Shown here: in pieces, positions 10,678 through 22,007 of the stretch
How positions within the stretch are numbered: position 1 is the stretch's first letter
Layout of the letters: each line of letters starts with the position of its first letter
NCBI GenBank assembly: GCA_012934845.2
Contig: WNNJ02001433.1
Coordinates: forward strand, 219,930 to 283,929
Direction of reading: 5' to 3'
DNA: 64,000 nt
Source of the DNA: Pomphorhynchus laevis
Taxonomy: Eukaryota > Acanthocephala > Palaeacanthocephala > Echinorhynchida > Pomphorhynchidae
Made by a program: the position numbers and the translations under genes
The notes under the pieces: model-generated
The model's database searches: none
What the model saw: the letters and a program-made list of their open reading frames with translations, nothing else
What the model was told of the DNA's origin: nothing

Positions 10678-10756
10678 TGCCGTTTCGTCATCACAATGAC
10701 TCATCAGTGTCAGATCCCTCCCACTACTGGATGCAGAGGAGGACTGGCAGACGGCA
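10678..10756 (-). ncRNA. Hammerhead ribozyme, stem III open (array 1, unit 1)
   Basis: On the - strand, in order: TGCCGTC (stem III 3' strand plus cleavage site), TGCCAG opening stem I, a 25-nt looped arm with CTCC/GGAG, the closing strand of stem I (CTGACA here, one mismatch), box I CTGATGA, stem II GTCAT-TGTG-ATGAC, box II GAAA, and ACGGCA closing stem III with 6 bp. All conserved core positions are present. Confidence 0.8.
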
Positions 10757-10980
10757 ATCGACGAATGAATCATGTGAATGATGTACTAGAAAATTTTCTA
10801 GTAACATCATAGAGTACTAAATCAGTACTACAGCTTCTCCAAAAAGGATCATTAGCAAAAGCACTGGCAAACGCCAGCGCAGGTCTCTTTAATATCGGCA
10901 AACTTTTATTTAAAAAGAGTGAGACCATTCCGCGTGAATTTCTTGTAAAACATGTAAGCCAGACGCGAAAGAATGACGAA

Positions 10981-11059
10981 TGCCGTTTCGTCATCACAAT
11001 GACTCATCAGTGTCAGATCCCTCCCACTACTGGATGCAGAGGAGGACTGGCAGACGGCA
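10981..11059 (-). ncRNA. Hammerhead ribozyme, stem III open (array 1, unit 2)
   Basis: The same motif 303 bp further on, sequence-identical to unit 1. Two adjacent ribozymes would release exactly one 303-nt monomer from a transcript of this array. Confidence 0.8.
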
Positions 11060-11352
11060 ATCGACGAATGAATCATGTGAATGATGTACTAGAAAATTTT
11101 CTAGTAACATCATAGAGTACTAAATCAGTACTACAGCTTCTCCAAAAAGGATCATTAGCAAAAGCACTGGCAAACGCCAGCGCAGGTCTCTTTAATATCG
11201 GCAAACTTTTATTTAAAAAGAGTGAGACCATTCCGCGTGAATTTCTTGTAAAACATGTAAGCCAGACGCGAAAGAATGACGAATGCCGTTTCGTCATCAC
11301 AATGACTCATTAGTGCCAGATCCCTCCCACTACTGGATGCCGTGGAGGACTG

Positions 11353-11636
11353 GTCTCACTCTCCTTAAATAAAAGTTAGCCGATATTAAAGAGACCTGCG
11401 CTGGCATTTGCCAGTGCTTTTGCTAATGATCCTTTTTGGTGAAGCTGTAGTACTGATTTAGTACACTATGGTGTTACTAGAAAATTTTCTAGTACATCAT
11501 TCACATGATTCATTCGTCGATTGCCGTCTGCCAGTCCTCCTCTGCATCCAGTAGTGGGAGGGATCTGACACTGATGAGTCATTGTGATGACGAAACGGCA
11601 TTCGTCATTCTTTCGCGTCTGGCTTACATGTTTTGC
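11353..11636 (+). repeat. 303-bp hammerhead satellite, inverted unit
   Basis: One nearly full unit in + orientation, placed head to head with the left arm; the two meet at about 11352 to form a large inverted repeat. It is diverged from the left arm at a few sites (for example GCCAGTGC in the internal hairpin) and ends at about 11636 in TTACATGTTTTGC. Confidence 0.8.
11522..11600 (+). ncRNA. Hammerhead ribozyme, stem III open (array 1, inverted unit)
   Basis: TGCCGTC/TGCCAG, a looped stem I arm, CTGATGA, GTCAT-TGTG-ATGAC, GAAAC and GGCA. Stem I has one mismatch (CTGACA). Predicted cleavage is between 11528 and 11529. Confidence 0.78.
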
Positions 11637-11639
11637 TTT

Positions 11640-13260
11640 TCTATTATATTAAAATAATAATTTAGTATTCATTCCTTTCCCTCAAGTCGCCTTTGACAAC
11701 CAATAATAATTATGTCATTATTTTATATGATTGGATGTGTGACGGAAGGAAAATACACTACAGGCATGCCGCAGCGAGAACGGGGCGATCTTAGACAAAC
11801 AGTCGAGGATCGAGCGATTTCAAACAAAATTCTTCTCTTCATTTATGCCAAAATGTCGGAATAGAGCTCTCTTCAAGAGCGCTGTGTATTGATCGTAGCT
11901 AGTGATTTCAGAAGAAGCCTTATCTCATCGCTAATACACCCAACGTGGATAAGGGGAGAGACACTAATCTGCTTTGCTCTGGATTCACAATGCGTTCACT
12001 GTTTTTCGCCTTTATTCAGGCTTTATTGCTGGTAAAAAGGGATGCAAACAACCACAATCATACGATTGAGCGTGTGCATTAAAGACGATGACGTCGAAGT
12101 TCGCCGTTCAAATCGATTGATCTAAAGCCCGGAACATAATGTCTAAACGTGAACTTCTGTCGCTCAAGACTAACAATACGTCACTGTATTTCGCCTTTTT
12201 TCTTGCTTTATTGCTGGCAAACACGGATGCCGACCACCACAGGAATACGATTAAGCGTGTATATTAAAGATGGTGACGTCGAAGTACGCCCGCACAAATC
12301 GATTGATCTGAAGTTTGGAACATATGATGTCTAAACGTGCACTTCTGTCGTGTGTAGTCGTCCGCGCCTCGAAATTAAATCCATCTGAATCATCAGTGAG
12401 CTCAGGTTCAACTCAAACCCTTTGACAAATGGTTTTAAGCTTCTGCGCGATCAAATCACGCACGATATTGCACCAAATTAAAGGCAACACCCCTCGTTTG
12501 CAGAAAAAAGCATAGCTAATATTAACGCTATATTCACAAGTGCGGACGCTCTTACTCCAATCGGTAGGCGTCCAACCGTACCGGGTGCAGAATGCATCCA
12601 TAAATTTATTGCAACTTAGGGAGAATTGTTTGTTTCTTACTAGTAGGGCGCTTAACCACGAGAGGGCGCTATCCCTGGAGGCATGGGAGATGATTTGGGT
12701 TGTGACCAGATTAAGTCTAGCCACGCTTGACTGTAATCTATCGATACGCAATTGACCTTGCTATATAAAACTCAAATGCATGACGCAATCTTGTATTTCC
12801 CGACAAAATTACTATCATCTGCGTACCATCTCGGAGTAACACCAGGAACCATTTTACGTATGTTTTCAATTAATAGAAGAGATGACATAGAGAAGATGGG
12901 CGTTGTAAGGGGATCCCTTGTGTGAAGCCCTTGTATGAATATATACTATTACCGTCAAGAGTAAGATGAACCGATGATGTATATAGATTACTAAGCACAG
13001 TCGACAAGCGGATTTTTGACTAATCACATTAAAAGTGTTGAACACATTGACAGCAAATTCGCAACGTTGCAAACATTTGCGCAAAGAATGTGTCGCGTAT
13101 TCGATCCTGTTCCTCTGCGAGGAGCTAATTGCTCAAATCCATGAAATATCTTTCAAATCTTCCCGAATTGATCGCAATATCGCCTTACAGATGATGCGCC
13201 TTGCAACGTCACAAACGACAATCGATGGGATACAATTAGTCTGTTTTCAATAGTTTTTTC
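11640..13260 (-). mobile_element. Fossil reverse-transcriptase element, unclassified family (copy 1)
   Basis: On the - strand, about 13260-12760 reads as a palm region with an RT box (WYADDS) preceded by a GDPL-like motif B. Positions 12413-12751 read as the C-terminal region of the same family (SALSWLSALLV, FMDAFCTRYGWTP, VRDLIAQKLKTIC). Sequence at 11960-12350 is a ~175-bp tandem duplication, probably the element's 3' region. Proteins with this C-terminal signature occur in many aquatic-invertebrate retroelements. I cannot decide between a non-LTR and a tyrosine-recombinase type. It is old and broken in several places. Confidence 0.6.
11985..12345. repeat. ~175-bp tandem duplication
   Basis: About 11985-12150 and 12160-12345 share TTTCGCCTTT, GCTTTATTGCTGG, GACGTCGAAGT, AATCGATTGATCT and GTGAACTTCTGTCG-like blocks in the same order. 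The copies have diverged by perhaps 15-20 percent by eye. It lies on the downstream side of the fossil RT frame. Confidence 0.6.
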
Positions 13261-15248
13261 GCCAATCGACGAGTTTTAAACTCCAATCGGTCGGACATCA
13301 CCAGTCTTTTTTCAAGATAATTATTAATTATATACACAAATATAGCAAACATGTACCTGTAAATTTTATAAAGGACACCTCATTTCAATGTTTTACTTTG
13401 CTAATAATATGGGCATCGAATAACTACAGAAAATACATTCAAATAAAAATGTACAAAAAGCATAGAAAGATGTAAAAAAAACATGCTAGAAATGTATTGT
13501 ATTGCATTATATGTGATTAATTAAAATTAAAGATACATTTAAGGAAAAAAATATTTCTATATATAGATTATTTGAGAGCAATTAAGTAAATATTAGTTAA
13601 TGCTGGTTTTATAGAATGATATCAAGACTTATTTTTGACGAGTCTCCGTAATAGATCGTTTTCATAGCAAATACTTATTTGCTATGAAAACTTAGCAAAT
13701 AAGTATTTGCTATGAAAACGACCTATCACGGGGACTCATAAAAGAAACTATCTGTATCGCTTACTAATCTAATCCAATGCGTGGAAACAAGTCGAACTGG
13801 CAGCTAAAACTTCCAATAACTGGCCATATCACATAAATGTCTAATAAGCACCGACGTCACATGGTAATATTACATATTATATTTCTTTCGTAGTCGCTGG
13901 TATAAACAACAATATTTTTTATGTTTGCTTGAAAAAGACACTGTGTGTTGAAAGCTTGCAATAATAATAAAAAAACTTTCTTCGTGTCATGTATATAAAA
14001 CCATCATTAAGTAATATGAAAAAAGACATGAATTCAAGTCTATAATTAAGTAAATTTATCAAATTTAAAAGAGTAGTAAGGTACTTTTAAATATATTGAT
14101 TTCATTAAATTTGAAAAATATTGAACAGTACAATCTTATTTTATCTTTGAAACTGAAAAATCGGTGTTTAGATAAAATCATAAACTAAGATGGCATGACA
14201 TTTATCAATATCTTAAGGGTTTGATTGAAATCAGTGCAGCAGCATTTGAGATATAATTGTCAATAAAATATATTGATTTCATTATATTTGAAAATCAAGT
14301 TTCATCTTTGAAAATGAAAAATTGGTGTTTAGACAAAATAATTATAGTCCATTGCTATTAAAATGGGCATATTTAAATTTATGTATGTTATAAAATACGT
14401 AAACTCAGTCATCTGATATGATTTCGTGGTAATTATATCATGATTTTTCACAGAATGAAGTTTATTTGATAATAAATAAATATTTTCTTTATTTGAAAGA
14501 TGGCAGATTTCTTAGTTATCAAAACTCAATCACAAAAAGTCAGCACAAAAAAATATTAAATTATTACATATTAGTTGTTGATATTAAACCATGATTCAAG
14601 GAAATTTGAATTTTGGAAATTTTTTGCAACTTTTGATTTGCTTGAATTCGTTTATCGAGGTTTATTGATTGATTTATATGTAATCTGGTATCGCATGCCA
14701 GCCACAGAACGAACGTTTTTACTTATTTTTTATTTTATATAATACAGTTTGTGCTTAAAATGAATCCAATTTTTTATAATAAGGAATTTGATAATTCAAT
14801 ATAATGAAAATTTTATCGTAACTCATTACGTAACTCATTAATCTTTTATCAAATCTTATCGTAACTAATTGCAGTTTTAATTAATCTTTTAATGTAATCT
14901 TATGTTTCTAACTTGTAAACCAAAAAATATAATATTGCGTAATATTATAATATTAATATTATAATATAATATTGTAATATTATATATAATATACATATTA
15001 TAATATTTTACATATTAGAATATTGATCTATTAGATAAGAGATTTTAGATAATAGAAGTTTATCAGAAAAATAAAAAGATTGCACACAATATTTTGTGTA
15101 ATTTGATAAGACTTATTTTTGACAATATTTCTAAAAATACAGAAAAATTAAAATATCCAGTATGGCATTCTTCTGTGGAAAATTATAAGCGCTCATTTTG
15201 ACAATTAGAGACAATTAAAAGTAACTTAAGTTTTACTTTGCAAATTAA
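13261..15248. other. AT-rich intergenic DNA with a foldback element
   Basis: No gene seen. It contains a near-perfect foldback of about 46-bp arms at 13638-13684 and 13693-13738 (GAGTCTCC...GTTTTCATAGCAAATA mirrored), a MITE-like hairpin. About 14396-14430 is a short piece of the PLE-flanking repeat (AAAATACGTAAACTCAGTC). Confidence 0.65.
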
Positions 15249-15761
15249 ATGAAATTAAAAATCAATAATGAAGCTCATCAATACGCGGTGGACAAGTTTA
15301 GCGATGAACAATTGGAAGAGTATAGGGATGTGTTTCGCATTTTCGACAAAGATGATGATGGTGTCATTACGATAGCAGAAATGATGAGTCTATTACGAAG
15401 TTTGGGACAAAGTCCTCGAGAAAGTGAGGTTAAAGAATTATTCTACGGCTCAGATTCGCAACGTGCTTTTACAATTGATTTCCCTGAATTCATATACTTC
15501 ATATCTAAGCATTTAGAGAAAACAGATTTTACTCGTGAGATTCGAGAAGCATTTAATGCTTTCGATGTTGATAATGACGGACTGCTATCTATAGATGACC
15601 TACAAACAACTGTTAATGATAATCCAGACCATATTGATTTAAAAACATCTGACATTGATTTGCTAATTAAGAATACAAATCCGTCTGAAGATGGTAAGGT
15701 TAATTTTGAAAATTTTAGAAATGTTATATACGATCAAATGAAATCTACGGATAAAAGGTGA
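15249..15761 (+). CDS. Calmodulin-like EF-hand protein
   Basis: A single-exon frame of 170 aa with the four-EF-hand layout of the calmodulin/troponin C/centrin group, so a likely cytosolic calcium sensor. EF1 (residues 33-44, DKDDDGVITIAE) is canonical. EF2 (69-80, ending in E80) has lost most ligands. EF3 (106-117, DVDNDGLLSIDD) is good but ends in Asp rather than Glu. EF4 (144-155) keeps D148-G149 but ends in Asn. Two working sites (1 and 3) are therefore likely. The start at 15249 gives a normal-length N-terminus. No intron is needed, unlike most calmodulin-family genes, so an old retrocopy is possible. It is too diverged to name as calmodulin itself; a centrin-like or lineage-specific sensor is equally likely. 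Confidence 0.85.
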   Translation: MKLKINNEAHQYAVDKFSDEQLEEYRDVFRIFDKDDDGVITIAEMMSLLRSLGQSPRESEVKELFYGSDSQRAFTIDFPEFIYFISKHLEKTDFTREIREAFNAFDVDNDGLLSIDDLQTTVNDNPDHIDLKTSDIDLLIKNTNPSEDGKVNFENFRNVIYDQMKSTDKR

Positions 15762-16939
15762 ATTTCAAATAGAATTAGTCAATCACGATTTTACATTTTT
15801 AAATATTGGAAAATATGTTGTAACGAATTTAATGTCGTAACTATTTTGGAAAAATTAAAGATGAATTTTTATCGATGTTGTTTGTATGAGTGCAGGAAAA
15901 TATGGTTTTCTAATCTAGTTATGTTTTGAAAATATCAAAAGAAAAGCTGAATTTCGATTGAAAATCGCTGTTATCTTAATTTTATAATCAATTTTCATCT
16001 TATTCAAATAAATATACTTTATTTCTAAAGCATCGAAATGTCATGAATTCAAAAAAATTGAGCCAAATAAAAATTATATTTTAAACTATAGAGAATCGGG
16101 AAAAATGATAATTTACGAAATTTAAAGAAAATATTGATTCTTTCAAACAGATTTTTGTAATGCTGTTGTACACAACAGCATTACAATGTTCGATACGATG
16201 TTGTATTGAACATATTTTTTATTTTTTTATTAAAAAATAAAAAATAAAGTTATGAGTAAGTAGCTCGAACATATTTTTTATTTTTTTATTAAAAAATAAA
16301 AAATAAAATTATAAGTAAATTTTTATTTTTAAATTTAAATGTGAAATTTAATTTTAATAATTTTATTAGCTCCAACATGTTGTCTACAAATTATTATATG
16401 TTTTTCTTCTAATCCAATTATATTTTGAAAATATCACAACTGTGTACAACAACATTACATTCATTATTTTGCGTTGTCGAGTCGATTCCGATTTTGCATC
16501 GCAAATTACGTATACACTCTTGCTAAATCTTATGAGATTTGAATGCCTTCTTTCTTACAATCTGTTTCAGCACGTAGTCAGTAGCTGCAAAAAATCAATT
16601 GATTAAAACAAGCTTTTTCGAAACGTTCGATTCGCTCAGCATATCTCGCGTACTTTGTGCGTGTTATAAGAAATGTGAATTTGGATTACCATCAGAATAC
16701 TAAGGAGCATGATGATTAAAAATATATACATCCATTAAAGATCGACCCGTTTGGTTCTATATAGTCCATAACACTCAATATCTAGTCGCTCTCCTTGTTC
16801 CTTATTCTTCGTTGATTTTTCAAATACTACACTCGGGGATATTTTGATAAGCAATGGATCTCGTGCGGATGTGAGGGTTAGCCTATTTAGCTTAACTGTA
16901 ATCAAGTCACACTTGTGTTGTTACGTATTGATGGTACAC
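15762..16939. other. Intergenic DNA with tandem duplication
   Basis: No gene is supported. A tandem duplication of about 63 bp lies at 16195-16310; each copy contains an A/T foldback (TTTTTTATTTTTTTATT mirrored by AATAAAAAAATAAAAAA). The end of the stretch (16480-16940) is richer in G/C and may be the worn tail of the fossil RT that follows on the - strand. Confidence 0.55.
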
Positions 16940-18150
16940 AACTTATTTGACAAGACTGTGCGTGCGACATTTCAAAGTTATTTCAACATAGATACATTGA
17001 AGGTGCATTTGGAGGTGTATGACCATATCTTGCTGTACAGAGACATGAAATTCGTTTCTAGACAAGGCAAATCGACGATGTTCGAATGCTCTTACAGACA
17101 ACCAGTTGATGCTCCCTTCATTGTCGCGTGCAAGATTTTTGATCAGATCTTCATTGCGAAGTTTTAAAGCATCAGAAATGATACTACACAAACGAATCGG
17201 ACATTTTAATTCAAGCTCAGGACTAGTATCCGGCAGTAATATATCAAGCGCCTTAAATCGAAGGGGTAAATGAATAACGTCAATACGAAAGTAAGGGAGT
17301 TAAATTTTAAACAATATCGTAATAACTTCTTTGACAATGAAATTTGAAAGTGCTCTAAACTGGATATTTTTACTGTGCACATTCGTCGAACAAATCGCCA
17401 TTTAAATTAAATTTTAGCGTACATGCTTTGTAAACAGGGTAAGGATTTTCATTTGATACTGAAATAAGATTTCTAAGGCGTTTCGCCACTTATCTATCTT
17501 TCTTGTCAGAAATTGAGTCATAAATAATTTGGTACCAATTGATGATCCAAGAAGCTTCATTCCCTCACAAGTTATTTGCAACTTGTGATGTTCAAATAAC
17601 GAACGTGTATAATCCTCATTATCTTTGTTTGCTAAGATTTGCAATTTTTCTTCGTTTAGGAAGAAGCCATACTTTAGACATATGGACCGATGTCCAGTAT
17701 ACAGTATCATATGTCTAAGAGTGCACAAAAATTACCGATAATATGCGCGACATTCGCATACAATCTATGCGTTGCTTTCGAAAAACGTTCCTTCAATGTC
17801 CTTATAATTGGTGTAGACGCTATCGCAAATGCTAGCATAGCTGAAGATTGCCTTAGTAAACCCACCGTTGATATGATTGCATCATCTATACTGTCAGTAT
17901 AGTTGAGCTCGAATGTTGTGCAACTTTTCGGAAAATGATGGACATATCTTGTCGGCATTTTTAAACACTACTGCGATACTTATTGTTTTGAACGCATTTG
18001 ATGCATTCAATTTAAGAACACAGTTTTCTGGGCTTTATTCACCATTACATATGCAAATTGTTCAGTATTGAAATCGGCAAAGTGAGTGCCGATTTTATAT
18101 GATGCTGATAATTCTCTGAACCAATTCCTAAGAGCACATTTATATAACAT
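16940..18150 (-). mobile_element. Fossil reverse-transcriptase element, unclassified family (copy 2)
   Basis: Read on the - strand, about 18130-17960 gives a motif A-like FLNASNAFKT. Then 17414-17728 gives YGFFLNEEKLQ and the LLGSSIGT block that follows the active site in this family, and 16943-17191 gives the C-terminal block (GSINWLSV, HRRFALSRNEF). The order matches copy 1 (11640-13260) and copy 3 (32800-33840). It is an old copy, broken in several places. Confidence 0.55.
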
Positions 18151-18439
18151 TTACATATAATTTATGTAATTAATTCCATAAATTAATTATTTACATTAAC
18201 ATGCATTTACATGCATATGTGACTAGATTAGATTAGATCCAACAAAATTTTCAGGCTCATGCATCTGGTTAAAATGGCATGACTCAGGCAAGGTAGATTC
18301 CAGTTGTAGTAAGTAGGTAACCGGTAATTCAGTAGAATGCTAATGTAAAATAGAATTTATGATATTATCCCCCAATAACATAAATTGTTGATAATTGTTC
18401 ATCTCTTGATACCTAAAAAGGACTCATACAGACTGATAT

Positions 18440-20600
18440 ATGACGGGAGAATATAAAGTGGATGCAAAACTTCAGACTTCTATCTTCCTTCCATATATCA
18501 TGTTCTGAACAAAGAACATCTATTGTGCAAAGGATCGTACGTAAAAATTGACTTCAAGTCAATGTTTTATGCCCGTCCGATAGGATAAAAACTGCTTTAG
18601 AATACAATGGTATTTATTATCATTATAAGGTAGTTCCTTTCGATGCCACTTCGGAGCCACTTTTTGCACAAATGATAGGCAATGCCATAACTCATTTTGC
18701 TCGTAAGCAGGTGGTCAAAGCTTGGACTCATATCGACGATCTGATCATATCGCATAACTCCAAAGCAAAACTTGCTTGGGCGGTACACAAGTATCTGGAA
18801 CTCTTCTGAGTGGGGAAACTCTCTCCTAATCAAGAAAAATGCATGCTTAGACAACGCAGAAATATTATGTTTATCGATGGTCACTGGTCTAAATCAGGGG
18901 TTCAGATTATCTCAGATGCGCAATCTCGTTTTCGCTAGACAGTAGCGTTTCTTAGAATTCTGAAACATGCGATTAATGGTCGCCAGATGATGCGTTTTGA
19001 GGGGATTGGTAAATTATTACCTGCGCTTCTTTTCCACAGCGCACAAACTCTTGTACCAGGATGAACCGTGATAGTTTTGGTTTCTTGAGTGGCTTATTGA
19101 TATGCAACCTATGACACTGCCTAGGTTAACTCGAATATCCAATGAAAATATCCTTGTGGATGCCACACAATCCCAAACGGGATAGTTGATCCGGAAGGGG
19201 ATTGTTTTACATATTACTTACCATATGACATTCCCATTTTCGAGCAGAGTAATTGGCAGGCTAGTATAAGCATCGCCTATGCCCAGACTTCGAGATACGC
19301 TAGATCACACAAGGTGACTTTCGCAATGAAAACCAGCTACGCAATCATTTTTTCATGACTCCCAATTTCATTCACCCTGACTACTAACGGTATCATTGCC
19401 AAGGCCGTTTTTGTTTTACCCGCTTTCTGCTACATACTTGTAGCCCCAGTATCATCAGAAGACTGAGTACCAACTGTTATTTCTGAAATTTCACTTATCC
19501 GGGATTGGGTAGATACACAAAATTTATTAATCATGACAATACCGCCAGCTCAAGTTTAAATTGATCATCACGGATACTTGCTCGAGATGCGAGTAACATT
19601 AGAGCAAATACTGCAACAGTGCGTGCAAGCCACGACAAGCTTGGACATCGGATGGATGAGATTAAACGTTCCTTCCATAATACGACTCATGAGAAATCAG
19701 GAGTTAATATCTAGGATCATTTCTCAGCAAACGAAATAAAGGATATGTGTACTATCGACACAGCATTCCAGAATAATGGCGCTAAGCGCAGGATACGCAC
19801 GAATTACTGGCTTACGCAAAATTCTTAAAGATGATTCAAGATGGCGACCTGGAGTCCGCAGCCAACAAGAATTGGTTTAATTTCCTTATTAAACGAATCA
19901 TCACAATTTATATAGCTGTAGCGTATGGTGACATAAGTTGTGCTACAATTACCAAGAGCAACGAGAATACAAGCAGGTTATACATAAGAATCGGTCTGGA
20001 TTTAAACCGAACTGCCGTTACACTGCCCTTTGCACCTGTGTTTAAGAACGCATCACCTGCAACCAGGAAACGTAACCAATGCGGACCCCAATAGCGCAAG
20101 TTCCACAACAGTAAGCGCTAATATATCATCTTGATATAAGGTGGCTATTTGATATTTTTATATAAAAAGAAAATGTTTTCTTCTTATCTTCATTTTTTGG
20201 GATGTAAGATAGCTTTCTCTTCAAGGGGATGATGCCATCCCCTTGAAGAGAAGGACTTTAACCCTTCAAGTGTTAAAGTCAGATGAATTTATGGAAATTA
20301 TAAACTGAGTCCATCTTGGGGTCTGATCTAGATCAACCTGCGTTTTGTAAAAGCACGGCAATGAGTGGAAGTTTTTTTCCTAGGACTTAGAATCTTAAAT
20401 GAGTCAAATTTCGAAAGAAGAAGAAAAGTTGGTACTCAGCCTTATGATGAGTCCGGGGCTACCAATATGTGACAGAAGGCGGGCGAAACGAAAACTGCTC
20501 TGACAATGATGCCTTTAGTCGTCAAGGTGTATGAAATTGGAAGTCATAAAAGAAGGATTCTGTAGCTGGTTTTCAATGCGAAAGTCATATTGTGATTTCC
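18440..20600 (+). mobile_element. Fossil reverse-transcribing element, possibly DIRS-like
   Basis: From about 18470 to 19070 the + strand reads as a reverse transcriptase: KIDFKSMFYA as motif A context, then VVPFDATSEPLFAQMIGNAI, then WTHIDDLII as the active-site box, then NQEKCML and a connection-like segment. The RT type resembles that of DIRS or LTR elements rather than LINEs. Two inverted blocks of about 165 bp (19315-19478 and 20425-20587) flank the downstream part. It is broken in several places and old. Confidence 0.5.
19315..20587. repeat. Inverted repeat, arms ~165 bp
   Basis: The arms 19315-19478 and 20425-20587 are reverse complements at roughly 80 percent by eye (shared blocks AAAACCAGCTAC, CCAATTTCAT, GTAGCCCC and GAGTACCAACT). 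The spacer is about 945 bp. The arms lie downstream of the fossil RT frame, and inverted termini are a DIRS feature; two opposed copies of one element would also explain them. Confidence 0.6.
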
Positions 20601-21495
20601 GTATTGAAAGTCAATGCGAAAGTAAACAGCATGGTTTAATGTCTAGAAATAAAATTTGTGTTGCTGTTTTGAGCATTTAAACAATTAAACTTATAGTTGC
20701 TATTTAAATTCAATACTTTCAACATACCTGTAGATTCATCAAACGTTGCATATCATTCCAAATTTCCTGTTAAATATGAGTTTATTTAATTACTAATTAT
20801 TTTATTTTTATTCATCATTATTTTTAATTTATAAATAATTTAATATACGTAATCTCAGTTACCTGATCTGATTTGTCACTCATTTTGAAAGTGCGCAAAG
20901 ACTTACATGTTGCATTTGCGACTTTCTCAGAAGTAGGCAATGGGCTAATCGATTTTCTGTATGTTCGAGCATTTCTAATTTAATTCAATTACTATAAACC
21001 AACAATTTTATAAAATAATTATTCGATTTAAACTAATTATTACAAGCAGTTAAGATCATCAACATCACTTTAGATAAAAGACTACGTAGTTTTTATTATA
21101 AATTTATTAATATTTCCAATTAACTAAGGATATGTAGTTCGTATTATAAATTATTTTAATGAACATAGCTTGTAACTAAGCTGCAAGATCACACATTTGG
21201 AATTGTTTTTGGAGTTTTAACTGCACGAAATCTTCAAATATCATTTGCATAGAAATTTAAATTTAAGATTTAATGTCATTGCTTATGACATTAGATGATA
21301 TTTTTAAATTACCAAATACTCGAGTAAGTGATTTATTGGTACATTCCGACCATTTAAACATTTACATTACGCAGATATAATCATATAATTCATAGACTTC
21401 GTTTGCTAACTGTCGATTCCCTGAATTTTAGATCTATGAGATAATTATTTCTTTTAACACAATCAATTCCTTCACGACAATAACAAAATGACTAT

Positions 21496-21726
21496 TTAAT
21501 AGGGTTTTGTCAACTCCAGAGCTGCAATGTCTGTCAAAATAAGATACAAACCAGACAACATGATAGCAACACCAGAAGCAAAACAAGAAATCCTTATCTC
21601 GTGACAAATATATTGAATACGTTTTCCGTTCGTCGCAAACTTCATAAAAATACACCTTTCGCTTTTCCTCCTCCTCTTAGCATTATTATTAATATTAGTA
21701 GTGAAAAGTAAAGATGAATTTAACAA
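21496..21726 (-). CDS. Possible small membrane protein (doubtful)
   Basis: A 76-aa frame with a basic N-terminal half (KRRRKSERC) and one clear hydrophobic segment near residues 47-68 (SCFASGVAIMLSGLYLILTD). I recognise no family. It lies about 280 bp upstream of the forkhead gene on the opposite strand, so the two could share a promoter region. It may also be one exon of a spliced gene, or chance. G/C and codon quality are slightly above the surrounding DNA. Confidence 0.25.
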   Translation of the reverse strand: MLNSSLLFTTNINNNAKRRRKSERCIFMKFATNGKRIQYICHEIRISCFASGVAIMLSGLYLILTDIAALELTKPY

Positions 21727-21937
21727 TTTTTATAACAAATTGCGACGATTAATACGAAATAAAGATGACATATCTAACAAAATCTTGTTTTTATTAATTG
21801 GATGCACACAAATTATCAATTTTGGCATGGTTCCATCATTGTAAACATTTGCAAACAATTAGTAATTCCAAAATAACGTTAGCCAATGAAATCTATTCAT
21901 TTCACATATTTGCAATATACAGTGGTGGACTTGTCAG

Positions 21938-21944
21938 TATATAA
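21938..21944 (+). promoter_or_regulatory. TATA box of the forkhead gene
   Basis: TATATAA 70 bp upstream of the forkhead start codon, in a locally less A/T-rich context. Transcription would start near 21970, leaving a leader of about 40 nt. Confidence 0.5.
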
Positions 21945-22007
21945 CATTACAATTCCAAAAGGATTTTAAGATAATCCCCTTCGTATCTCAACAAATTCAG
22001 TGATACA

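Larger units (their letters stand above)
10609..11352 (-). repeat. 303-bp hammerhead satellite array 1, left arm
   Basis: Two complete and one partial 303-bp unit in - orientation; AGAGTGAGACCATTCCGCG recurs at 10613, 10916 and 11219. The first two units are almost identical. Each unit is full of self-complementary stems: GCGCTGGC/GCCAGCGC-type, AGAAAATTTTCT and AGTACTGATTTAGTACT. A full-length 303-nt transcript would therefore fold into a compact, branched, viroid-like RNA. A 75-aa ORF in each unit has no coding features. The third unit is cut at 11352, where orientation flips. Confidence 0.85.

Noticed and set aside
10770-11300. Identical 75-aa frames in two satellite units (10770-10997 and 11073-11300), and a related frame at 24072-24257
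   Set aside because: They read through the ribozyme and hairpins, repeat only because the DNA repeats, and do not survive in the other units.
10678-11600. Reading the 303-bp hammerhead as stem I-open with a small stem III (ACG-GCATT-CGT)
   Set aside because: The short hairpin after GAAA exists, but the strand after that GTC has no partner upstream of CTGATGA, whereas the TGCCGTC/TGCCAG arrangement pairs on both sides.
12540-13253. Plus-strand frames of 71-72 aa at 12540-12755 and 13035-13253
   Set aside because: They lie antisense to the fossil RT reading and show no features of their own.
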